Of a stretch of DNA of 8,782 nt, positions 1 through 6,105 are shown piece by piece. The stretch's first letter is position 1; every line of letters begins with the position of its first letter. The translations under genes were made by a program, and so were the position numbers. Under the pieces are notes generated by a model that was given only the letters and a program-made list of their open reading frames with translations, was not told the DNA's origin and did no database searches. The stretch spans positions 1 through 8,782 of the forward strand of contig CALLKB010000143.1 in assembly GCA_938008575.1 (NCBI GenBank). The letters run 5' to 3'. This DNA comes from an uncultured Cytophagaceae bacterium (lineage in GTDB: Bacteria; Bacteroidota; Bacteroidia; Cytophagales; Spirosomataceae).

Positions 1-1
1 T

Positions 2-904
2 GGTTCAGCTAAACCAGATTCCAAATTTGGAGGCGTTCAGATTGGATGCATTACTTATTCATTCCGCAGCATGCCCGGTTCCATCGATGAAATCATCGGA
101 TATTTAGTACAGAGTGGAATCTCAGCAACCGAATTAATGGGTGATGCTGTGGAAGAATATGCGGGCAAGCCAGTAAATCCTGTTCAAGTTCGTTGGGTAC
201 CAGGCCAGCCACGTCCTACGTTCACCGACGAGCAACGTGCAGCCATGAAAAAATACCAAGAAGATGTGAAAGCATGGCGTGAATCGGTTTCTATGGACAA
301 ATTCAAGGAAGTTCGTGCCAAATTGGACAAAGCTGGTATCAGCGTGTATGCTTATAAACCAAATGCTTTTGGCCCAAACAATTCAGATGCTGAAGTGGAA
401 TACGCATTGCGATCCGCTAAAGTTTTAGGAGCAAAGTCGGTGACCGTTGAATTACCTACAGACCCGAAACAAACCCAACGTCTAGGAGATCTAGGTGCAA
501 AACACGGTATCTATTTCGGATATCACGCACATTTACAAGTAAAAGATACTGCTTTTGATGAAGCATTGGCACAATCACCTTACAACTCCATGAACTTGGA
601 TGCGGGTCACTACATCGCTGTAGGAGCGCCACATACGACAGCAAGTTTATTAGCCTTATTAGAAGCGAAAAAAGATCGCATCACCTCTTTGCACATCAAA
701 GACCGTACGTCGAAAGAACACGGTGCAGGCAACTTAGTTTGGGGAACAGGTGATACGCCTTTGAAAGAGATTTTAACGGCTATGAAGAAAAATAAATACA
801 AATTCCCAGCTACGATCGAACTGGAATACGATATCCCTGCAGGTTCTGATGCTGTAGCAGAAGTTAAAAAATGCGTGGAATTCGCGAAGGCAATCTTAGT
901 CTAA
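2..904 (+). CDS. Sugar phosphate isomerase/epimerase-like TIM-barrel protein, 5' partial
   Basis: The reading frame is open from base 2 and already coding there (GSAKPDSKFGGVQIG...). The ATG at 71 is therefore internal, and the true start, probably with a signal peptide, lies before the window. About 300 residues are visible. The sequence matches xylose isomerase-like TIM barrels (AP_endonuc_2 family), enzymes that isomerise or epimerise sugars at a divalent metal. Visible family-like segments, in order, are ITYSFRSMP near the start, SVTVELPTD, a YHAH strand, NLDAGHY, SLHIKDR and IELEYD. The acidic and His residues in these are the likely metal ligands. The substrate cannot be told. Secreted members in Bacteroidota often sit near Gfo/Idh oxidoreductases and glycosidases, as here, which suggests sugar or keto-sugar catabolism. 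The stop overlaps the end of the convergent nnrD gene by 9 bp. Confidence 0.85.
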   Translation, partial: GSAKPDSKFGGVQIGCITYSFRSMPGSIDEIIGYLVQSGISATELMGDAVEEYAGKPVNPVQVRWVPGQPRPTFTDEQRAAMKKYQEDVKAWRESVSMDKFKEVRAKLDKAGISVYAYKPNAFGPNNSDAEVEYALRSAKVLGAKSVTVELPTDPKQTQRLGDLGAKHGIYFGYHAHLQVKDTAFDEALAQSPYNSMNLDAGHYIAVGAPHTTASLLALLEAKKDRITSLHIKDRTSKEHGAGNLVWGTGDTPLKEILTAMKKNKYKFPATIELEYDIPAGSDAVAEVKKCVEFAKAILV

Positions 905-1720
905 CAGCCTAATTTCACTCAAATGATCAATCAAATCGGAGGCCACCAAACTGGCCTTCGATTTTTTTTGTATCGCCAAATCGCCCGAAAAGCCATGAAT
1001 GTAAGCACCTAGGCGAACCGCCACATCAGGTGCATATTCCTGCGCACATAGGGCGGCGATGATACCTGTCAACACATCCCCTGAACCAGCCGTAGCCATC
1101 CCATCGTTGCCAGTCGAATTCGTGAATAATTCACCCGAGGAAGTCACCACGATAGTTGGTGCACCTTTCAACAACAACTGACAAGAGTACGTCGAAACAA
1201 ATTCTAATGCCTGTTTTTCCCGATTCAACGCATCAAATTCCAAACTTCCTAAACGAGCAAATTCCCCCGGATGCGGCGTCAAAATATGATGGGGTTTCAC
1301 TTGAGAAATTAAGGATTCATATGAACCCAATAAAGTCAATGCATCCGCATCAAAGACAATAGGACCCGCATAGTTTTGCAATAAAAACTCCAAATTTCGA
1401 CGAACCTGGATGGAGAATCCTAAACCTGGCCCAAAGGCAATGGCATCATAGGGTTCCAAATTTATTGTAGATAAATCGGCTTCCGTACGATACATGATTT
1501 CGGGACTGTTTGATAAAAGCGGCCCCACACCTTCTTCTGGAATCATGGCCGTCACCATACCACAGCCTGCATGCAAAGCAGCACGCGCGCACAAAAGTGC
1601 AGCTCCCACTTTACCTGAACTTCCGGCGATAATCAAGACATGCCCGAAAGACTTTTTATGTCCATCGGGCTGTCTGTTATGTTTAATTTGATTGATCCAG
1701 GGAAGGTCTATTCGATTCAT
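896..1720 (-). CDS. nnrD: ADP/ATP-dependent NAD(P)H-hydrate dehydratase
   Basis: This is a 274-residue ribokinase-fold metabolite-repair enzyme. It dehydrates the damaged S-NAD(P)H hydrate back to NAD(P)H using ADP or ATP, in the cytoplasm. Family motifs are clear: an N-terminal GHVLIIAGSSGKVGAALL segment (26-43), FGPGLG (96-101), DADAL (124-128), TPHPGEF (148-154), LLKGAPT (183-189) and the phosphate/catalytic loop GNDGMATAGSGDVLTG (204-219) with Asp215 as presumed base. Many bacteria carry this domain fused behind an NnrE epimerase domain (about 500 residues). Here only the dehydratase half exists, and the frame upstream belongs to another gene. The ATG at 1720 fits the usual start of stand-alone members and has AGG just upstream. 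It follows the glycosidase gene by 22 bp, so the two are probably co-transcribed. No pathway link with that neighbour is evident. Confidence 0.93.
   Translation of the reverse strand: MNRIDLPWINQIKHNRQPDGHKKSFGHVLIIAGSSGKVGAALLCARAALHAGCGMVTAMIPEEGVGPLLSNSPEIMYRTEADLSTINLEPYDAIAFGPGLGFSIQVRRNLEFLLQNYAGPIVFDADALTLLGSYESLISQVKPHHILTPHPGEFARLGSLEFDALNREKQALEFVSTYSCQLLLKGAPTIVVTSSGELFTNSTGNDGMATAGSGDVLTGIIAALCAQEYAPDVAVRLGAYIHGFSGDLAIQKKSKASLVASDLIDHLSEIRLLD
933..969 (+). terminator. Intrinsic terminator of the isomerase gene, inside the nnrD coding end
   Basis: A hairpin with a 12-bp stem pairs 933-944 with 953-964, with one G-U pair (939/958). The loop is 8 bases (945-952), and the stem runs into a tract of eight T (962-969). 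The core is GGAGGCC against GGCCTTC. The T-run lies on the + side only, so it should stop rightward transcription of the isomerase gene 29 bases after its stop codon. The whole element is also coding sequence of nnrD on the other strand (around its QKKSKAS segment). Confidence 0.65.
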
Positions 1721-1742
1721 AGACCTAAATATAAGGAATTAA

Positions 1743-2747
1743 TTAATAGGCCGTGATCGTTTCAATGGATCCATCGCCGCGATATTTTAATTCCGTCACT
1801 TTGATGTTGCGCAAATGCGTTCTACCCGACAATTGCACATCGTGGAAATACAAATACCATTTTCCATTATGTTCTACAATCGAATGATGGTTTGTCCAAC
1901 CTTTCACCGGTTTTAAGATGACACCTTGATAGGTAAAAGGTCCATAAGGGCTTGAACCTGTTGCATAAGCAATGTTATGGGTATCTCCTGTTGAGTAAGA
2001 GAAATAGTATTTACCCTTATATTGATGCACGAAAGCAGCCTCGAAAAACCGACGGTCATGATCGGACGAAAGAAGAATTTTTCCATTCGCATCCAAAATC
2101 TGTACATCACGCGGTTTCTCAGCTAAGACCTTCATGTTTTGATCTAATTTGGCCACTTTGGCCATCAACGCTGGTTGATCGTTTGCTGGTTGGCTATCAT
2201 CATTTGCCATGTAATGCCCCATTTTCCAACGTTGCAATTGGCCACCCCAAATTCCACCAAAATAGAGATAATGTGACCCATCCGAATCCTTAAAGACACA
2301 TGGGTCAATGCTAAAAGTGCCTGGCATGTAATTAGGCTCCGCTTTGAAAGACCCCTCAGGTTTGTTCGAACTCGCTACGCCAATGCGAAAAATGCCATCC
2401 TTGTCTTTGGCAGGAAAATATAAGTAGTATTGCCCATTCGCCTCTGCGGCATCAGGTGCCCAAAGCATTTTACCCGCCCAAGGTACATCGGCTAATTTCA
2501 ACGCAACTCCATGATCCGTCACGGGACCTGCCGGATTTGTTTGCGAAAAAACATGGTAATCATTCATCGCAAAATGACTTCCCATATCATCTTCTTTGAC
2601 GCCGGCATCGATGTCATGCGATGGATAAATAAAGATTTTTCCTTGAAAGAGGTGCGCTGAAGGGTCAGCAGTGTATATGTGTGAAACGAGCGGTTGCTGT
2701 GCAAAAGCGCCAAAACTTAATATGGCGAAAACGAGTATTTTTTTCAT
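1743..2747 (-). CDS. Secreted GH43-like five-bladed beta-propeller glycosidase
   Basis: This is a 334-residue protein with a cleavable signal peptide (MKKILVFAILSFGAFA, probable cut before QQP), so it is exported to the periplasm or beyond. It resembles glycoside hydrolase family 43, which removes arabinose or xylose-type units from plant polysaccharides. The expected catalytic trio can be placed: Asp28 (TADPSAH) as general base, Asp148 (FSIDPCVF) as pKa modulator and Glu236 (FFEAAFVHQY) as general acid. WAPDAAE (96-102) and NHHS (296-299) are further family-like segments. Blade-repeat signatures such as GQYYLYF, GSHYLYF, GKYYFSYS and GKWYLYF recur. The frame extends upstream to 2858, but I chose 2747 because the signal peptide begins there and the extension would overlap the divergent oxidoreductase gene. 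The exact substrate and GH43 subfamily cannot be read from the sequence. Confidence 0.88.
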   Translation of the reverse strand: MKKILVFAILSFGAFAQQPLVSHIYTADPSAHLFQGKIFIYPSHDIDAGVKEDDMGSHFAMNDYHVFSQTNPAGPVTDHGVALKLADVPWAGKMLWAPDAAEANGQYYLYFPAKDKDGIFRIGVASSNKPEGSFKAEPNYMPGTFSIDPCVFKDSDGSHYLYFGGIWGGQLQRWKMGHYMANDDSQPANDQPALMAKVAKLDQNMKVLAEKPRDVQILDANGKILLSSDHDRRFFEAAFVHQYKGKYYFSYSTGDTHNIAYATGSSPYGPFTYQGVILKPVKGWTNHHSIVEHNGKWYLYFHDVQLSGRTHLRNIKVTELKYRGDGSIETITAY

Positions 2748-2752
2748 CGGTA

Positions 2753-2760
2753 TAGGTTTG
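2753..2760 (+). promoter_or_regulatory. Bacteroidota-type -7 promoter element
   Basis: TAGGTTTG matches the Bacteroidota -7 consensus TAnnTTTG exactly. It lies 34 bases before the ATG of the Gfo/Idh gene, which would give a leader of roughly 28 bases. No good -33 TTG is visible in the T-rich stretch upstream. The element sits only 5 bases from the start codon of the divergent glycosidase gene on the other strand, so the two transcription units share this short region. Confidence 0.45.
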
Positions 2761-2794
2761 TATATCAAAGCACTAAATTTCCTATTTTTACTCC

Positions 2795-3829
2795 ATGAAA
2801 GCAATTCAATCTGCATTATTGTCTTATGGAATGTCTGGCCGCATTTTTCATGCCCCATTCCTCGAAATTCATCCCGGTTTTGAACTCGTGGGTTCCTATG
2901 AACGGAGTCAAAAAAACATCCAAAAAGCTTATCCTGGAACGCATTCGTATGATTCTCTGGATGAAGTGATACAAGATGCTGATATCGAATTAATTATTGT
3001 CAATACTCCCATCCCCACGCATTTTGAATATGCTTCCTGGGCTTTAAAAGCGGGCAAACATGTCGTGGTTGAAAAAGCTTTCACAAACTCAACAGCGGAA
3101 GCGTTAGCATTACAAAAAATAGCTACGGAGGTGGGAAAACATATTTTTGTCTTCCAAAATCGCCGTTGGGATTCCGATTTTCTAACCGTCAAAAAAGTTT
3201 ATGAATCGGGTGATTTAGGTGAAATCGTAGAAGCTGAATTTCATTTTGATCGGTACAATGGAGCCAAATCTCCTAAAATGCATAAAGAAGTTCCAGGACC
3301 TGGTGCGGGAATTATCTTCGATTTAGGACCTCACATCATCGATCAAGCCCTGCACTTGTTCGGAAATCCCACACATGTATTTGCGGATTTGCGTAAAACG
3401 CGACCGGGAACTGAGGTGGAGGATTTGTTTGAAATTTTATTGTACTACCCTGACATGCGTGTGCGTTTGAAGGCAGGATATTATTTCAAGGTACCTGTTC
3501 CTGCGTTCCAATTGCATGGCAAATTGGGTAGTTTTATCAAAACGCGTTCCGACCGCCAAGAGGCCGATTTAGATGCAGGAAGAAAACCACAAGGTGATTC
3601 ATGGGGTCAAGAAAGCCCACAGGATTTTGGCGTCATGCAAGTAGATGGAGGAAATCCTGAGCGCATTCCTTCCGAAAAGGGAAATTTCATGGCCTTTTAT
3701 GAAAATGTTTTCCAAACTTTGCGCGGTGCTGCAAAACCGGCAGTTTCCGTACAAGATGGAATTAACAGCATGCGGGTGATTGATGCGGCGATGGAGAGTA
3801 GTCGGGAGAAAAAAGTAATCGTTTATTAG
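2795..3829 (+). CDS. Gfo/Idh/MocA family NAD(P)-dependent oxidoreductase
   Basis: This is a 344-residue cytoplasmic oxidoreductase of the usual family length. An N-terminal Rossmann domain (about 1-120) has a nucleotide-binding turn YGMSGRIFHAPF (11-22), and VNTP follows at 69-72. The catalytic Lys lies in VVVEKAF (91-96), where Ala95 replaces the common Pro of the EKP motif. The C-terminal substrate domain has the signature FDLGPHIIDQALHLFG (175-190), with His180 and Asp183 in the usual active-site positions. It is closest by eye to the E. coli YdgJ / B. subtilis IolW group (scyllo-inositol or sugar dehydrogenases using NADP), but the substrate is not certain. No signal peptide is seen. The start at 2795 is supported by the immediate beginning of the first Rossmann strand. 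It is divergent from the glycosidase and probably transcribed alone, since REP-like palindromes follow its stop. Confidence 0.9.
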   Translation: MKAIQSALLSYGMSGRIFHAPFLEIHPGFELVGSYERSQKNIQKAYPGTHSYDSLDEVIQDADIELIIVNTPIPTHFEYASWALKAGKHVVVEKAFTNSTAEALALQKIATEVGKHIFVFQNRRWDSDFLTVKKVYESGDLGEIVEAEFHFDRYNGAKSPKMHKEVPGPGAGIIFDLGPHIIDQALHLFGNPTHVFADLRKTRPGTEVEDLFEILLYYPDMRVRLKAGYYFKVPVPAFQLHGKLGSFIKTRSDRQEADLDAGRKPQGDSWGQESPQDFGVMQVDGGNPERIPSEKGNFMAFYENVFQTLRGAAKPAVSVQDGINSMRVIDAAMESSREKKVIVY

Positions 3830-3834
3830 GAATT

Positions 3835-3893
3835 CCCCAGACTAAAGTCTGGGGTTAATAACATAGATAATAACCACAGACTTTAGTCTGGGG
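3835..3893. repeat. Inverted pair of REP-like palindromes
   Basis: Two near-identical 20-base palindromes face each other. The first (3835-3854) is CCCCAGACT-AA-AGTCTGGGG, a perfect 9-bp inverted repeat. The second (3874-3893) is CCACAGACT-TT-AGTCTGGGG, with one mismatched pair. As a whole, 3835-3857 and 3871-3893 are 23-base inverted copies differing at one base, with a 13-base AT-rich middle. The element can thus form two small hairpins or one long one. This is the layout of a REP doublet (BIME/REPIN). It begins 5 bases after the oxidoreductase stop and ends 17 bases before the regulator's ATG. No T-run follows, so it is not a classical intrinsic terminator, but it may still affect read-through or RNA stability. 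Confidence 0.8.
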
Positions 3894-3910
3894 ATTTGGA
3901 AAACAGACAA

Positions 3911-4540
3911 ATGGAATCAGATATATTAACCCACTTCGAGCCTGAATTAAAGAAGAAAATCCAACAGGTAGGCGTGATTCGCAAGTTTCAGGCCGATGAT
4001 TTTCTCATGAAAACAGGCCAAAGCATTCGCTCCGCGGTATTGGTAAAGAAAGGAATTATCAAAGTTTTTCGAGAAGATGACGAAGGAAACGAAGTATTCA
4101 TGTACAACCTCCACCCAGGTGAAGCTTGTGCGATTTCCATGACCTGTGCTTCTCGCAATCTGAATAGCCAAATCATGGCAAAGGCTTTGGTGGACACGGA
4201 GGTACTCACCATACCCGTTGAATTAATGGATGAGTGGGCGTCTAAATACAAATCATGGTATCAATTCGTATTAGAAACGTACCGTTCCCGTTTTGAGGAA
4301 TTATTGGATACGCTTGACCACATCGCCTTCCGAAATTTGGATGAACGCCTTTTGTGGTATTTAAAACAGCATCAAAAGAGTTTAAAAAGTAATACGATCA
4401 AGGTTTCATTTACAGATATTGCATCGGAATTAAACTCTTCACGCGAGGTAATTTCAAGGCTCATGAAGAAATTGGCAGAGAAAGGCCAGATCAAAATCAA
4501 CAAAAATCAAATCGAGATAATTGATTTGAAAGCACTGTGA
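3911..4540 (+). CDS. Crp/Fnr-family transcriptional regulator with two cysteines
   Basis: This is a 209-residue regulator with an N-terminal cyclic-nucleotide-binding-like beta-roll (about 1-115), a long dimer helix (about 116-150) and a C-terminal winged helix-turn-helix (about 165-205). The recognition helix SSREVISRL (176-184) carries Arg178, Glu179 and Arg183, aligning with CRP Arg180, Glu181 and Arg185, and Ser182-Arg183 as in FNR. The CRP cAMP-binding Arg-Ser pair is not apparent, so cAMP is unlikely to be the ligand. The only cysteines are Cys73 and Cys79 in GEACAISMTC, too few for an FNR-type 4Fe-4S cluster. I chose ATG 3911. A TTG at 3896 would add five residues and begin right against the REP element. 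The stop codon lies inside an operator for the next gene. Context suggests that it controls the sulfur genes downstream, probably as an activator and perhaps through cysteine persulfidation (inference). Confidence 0.9.
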   Translation: MESDILTHFEPELKKKIQQVGVIRKFQADDFLMKTGQSIRSAVLVKKGIIKVFREDDEGNEVFMYNLHPGEACAISMTCASRNLNSQIMAKALVDTEVLTIPVELMDEWASKYKSWYQFVLETYRSRFEELLDTLDHIAFRNLDERLLWYLKQHQKSLKSNTIKVSFTDIASELNSSREVISRLMKKLAEKGQIKINKNQIEIIDLKAL

Positions 4541-4551
4541 TATTCATCACG
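4536..4551 (+). promoter_or_regulatory. Crp/Fnr-type operator upstream of the porin gene
   Basis: TGTGATATTCATCACG contains the perfect inverted repeat GTGAT-N4-ATCAC and matches TGTGA-N6-TCACA at nine of ten positions. It overlaps the TGA stop of the regulator gene and ends 48 bases before the porin ATG. The same sequence apart from its middle bases occurs at 6035, before tauE. Confidence 0.75.
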
Positions 4552-4566
4552 CAGGTTAAATAGAAA

Positions 4567-4579
4567 TGGAGCCAACTTG
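4567..4579 (+). promoter_or_regulatory. Second conserved palindrome and weak -7-like element before the porin
   Basis: TGGAGCCAACTTG holds the small inverted repeat TGG-N2-CCA, starting 15 bases after the operator, and ends in CCAACTTG, a poor match to TAnnTTTG. The same layout recurs at 6066-6079 before tauE. If the -7-like part is real, the transcript starts near 4585 with the operator centred about -42, a class II activator position. Confidence 0.4.
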
Positions 4580-4599
4580 CAGCTGAAATTTATTACAGT

Positions 4600-6015
4600 A
4601 TGCAGAACAAACGTCTTTTTCTATTAATCATTAGCCTAGGAACAAGCCTATCGCTTTGGGGGCAACACCAAGAAATTCATTCACCTCCTCATCTTTGGAA
4701 AGGAAAAAAAAGTATCGCAGAAGATTCCACCTCACTCCTTTTTGCCTTTAAACATGGTAAAGTACACGGTAACCTGCGTTACTTTTTCATGGCGACTGAA
4801 AACCAGGACCACCTAACTGCTGCACACGCAAATGCGATGGGCGGAGGACTTTTTTACGAAACAGCCGCATTCAAAGGCTTTCAAATGGGTGTAGGAGGTT
4901 ATTTTATCTATAACATGGGGTCCTCCGATATGACACATATCGACAAATATACCCAGACGGTCAGTCGGTATGAAACCTCTTTATTTGATCTAGCGGATTT
5001 AGCCAACAAACATGATTTAGATCGTCTGGAGGAACTTTATTTAAAATACAACTTCACGAAATCATCACATATGTCGGTTGGCAAACAGCTCATTAATACT
5101 CCCTTCATCAATCTACAGGATGGCAGAATGCGCCCTACTGAGGTGGGCGGGATTTATGGGGAATTATTTCCCGGCAAAAAGAATAAGTTGGAAGGGGGAT
5201 ACTTGTATGAAATTTCCCCTCGCGGTACAGTTGATTGGTATGGAATAGGCGAGTCAATCGGAATTTATCCAAATGGCACGAACGTAAATGGAACCAAAGG
5301 AAATTATAAGGGAAACATAGAATCTAATGGTGTATACCTGATAGGATATACTCACCAATTACCGCAAGGAAACTCACTTAAACTTTGGAATGTATTTGTG
5401 GAAAATGTATTCAATACGAGTATGGTGCAATGGGATATGAAACGGGGAGTATGGGTGACAGGAATTCAGTATACGCAACAGCAAGCGGTTAATGATGGTG
5501 GAAACGAAGATCCATCTAAAACCTATTATTCAACTAATCAAAAATCGCGTGTTATAAGTACGAAAGTCGGATATGAGTCGGGCAAATGGAAATCATCTCT
5601 GAACTATACCCGCATCACCGGCGAGGGTCGTTACTTAATGCCCCGCGAATGGGGGCGTGATCCATTTTATACTTTTATGCCGCGGGAGCGAAATGAAGGT
5701 TTTGGCGATGTAAATGCGTATGTAGGGAAAGTAAATTACTCCTTTTCCAAGGTACCCTTGAAGGCTTCATTAAGTTATGGTTATTTCCAATTGCCTGATG
5801 TAAAGAACTATGCATTAAACAAGTATGGTCTCCCGAGTTACACACAATTAAATATCGATTTGAGTTATGAGTTCGTTGATTTCTTAGAAGGTTTAGAAAT
5901 TCAAGCTTTGTATGTTCACAAAGCCAACCAAGGCGAAACCTATCAAAATGAAAAATACATCATAAATAAGGTCAATATGAGCAATTATAACCTGATTTTA
6001 AACTTTCACTTTTGA
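4600..6015 (+). CDS. OprD-family outer-membrane porin
   Basis: This is a 471-residue beta-barrel with an N-terminal signal peptide (MQNKRLFLLIISLGTSLSLWG, probable cut before QHQ) and a terminal Phe (NFHF), the usual signal for outer-membrane insertion. OprD-like segments are GNLRYFF (57-63), RLEELYLKYNF (142-152), GKQLINTPF (161-169) followed by QDGRMRP (173-179), and the very characteristic PREWGRDPFYTF-PRERNEGFGD region (348-370). Alternating hydrophobic strands follow to the end. OprD channels pass small, mostly anionic or amino-acid-like solutes. The solute here is not evident. It has its own operator-promoter and the same operator type as the tauE operon, so a role in moving a sulfur oxyanion or sulfonate across the outer membrane is plausible but inferred. 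No clear intrinsic terminator separates it from tauE, so some read-through is possible. Confidence 0.88.
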   Translation: MQNKRLFLLIISLGTSLSLWGQHQEIHSPPHLWKGKKSIAEDSTSLLFAFKHGKVHGNLRYFFMATENQDHLTAAHANAMGGGLFYETAAFKGFQMGVGGYFIYNMGSSDMTHIDKYTQTVSRYETSLFDLADLANKHDLDRLEELYLKYNFTKSSHMSVGKQLINTPFINLQDGRMRPTEVGGIYGELFPGKKNKLEGGYLYEISPRGTVDWYGIGESIGIYPNGTNVNGTKGNYKGNIESNGVYLIGYTHQLPQGNSLKLWNVFVENVFNTSMVQWDMKRGVWVTGIQYTQQQAVNDGGNEDPSKTYYSTNQKSRVISTKVGYESGKWKSSLNYTRITGEGRYLMPREWGRDPFYTFMPRERNEGFGDVNAYVGKVNYSFSKVPLKASLSYGYFQLPDVKNYALNKYGLPSYTQLNIDLSYEFVDFLEGLEIQALYVHKANQGETYQNEKYIINKVNMSNYNLILNFHF

Positions 6016-6034
6016 TCATAACTTTTTTTAGTCT

Positions 6035-6050
6035 TGTGATAAAAATCACG
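6035..6050 (+). promoter_or_regulatory. Crp/Fnr-type operator upstream of the tauE operon
   Basis: TGTGATAAAAATCACG contains the perfect inverted repeat GTGAT-N4-ATCAC and shares both six-base arms with the site at 4536. It lies in the 90-bp gap between the porin stop and the tauE start, 55 bases before the ATG, and is the probable binding site of the Crp/Fnr protein encoded at 3911. Confidence 0.78.
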
Positions 6051-6064
6051 AAAAAGGGATAAAA

Positions 6065-6079
6065 TTGGCCCCAAATTTG
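6065..6079 (+). promoter_or_regulatory. Second palindrome TTGG-CC-CCAA with overlapping -7 element before tauE
   Basis: TTGGCCCCAA (6065-6074) is a 4-bp inverted repeat overlapping CAAATTTG (6072-6079), which matches TAnnTTTG in all but the first base. A start site near 6085 would put the 6035-6050 operator at about -42. No -33 TTG is present at normal spacing, consistent with dependence on an activator. Confidence 0.5.
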
Positions 6080-6105
6080 TATCAACAAAAAACAATAAAA
6101 CACAC

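Noticed and set aside
1952..2293. Rightward 113-codon open frame inside the glycosidase gene
   Set aside because: It is antisense to a well-supported coding sequence and shows no recognisable protein features. I treat it, and other short frames opposite real genes, as chance.
2748..2858. Upstream extension of the glycosidase frame by 37 residues
   Set aside because: The extension runs into the divergent oxidoreductase gene. The Lys-Lys signal peptide at the ATG ending at 2747 is a much better N-terminus.
3835..3893. CRISPR array or intrinsic terminator
   Set aside because: There are only two repeat units, in inverted orientation and without a spacer-sized interval, so it is not CRISPR. No T-run follows either hairpin, so it is not a classical terminator.
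3896..3910. TTG start for the Crp/Fnr regulator
   Set aside because: It would start directly against the REP palindrome and add five non-conserved residues. The ATG at 3911 gives a normal family N-terminus.
3911..4540. Regulator as a true FNR-type oxygen sensor
   Set aside because: FNR needs four cysteines for its iron-sulfur cluster. This protein has only two, six residues apart in the beta-roll.
6001..6031. Terminator after the porin gene
   Set aside because: There is a TGATCA palindrome and a T-run, but no GC-containing stem precedes the T-run, so I do not call one.
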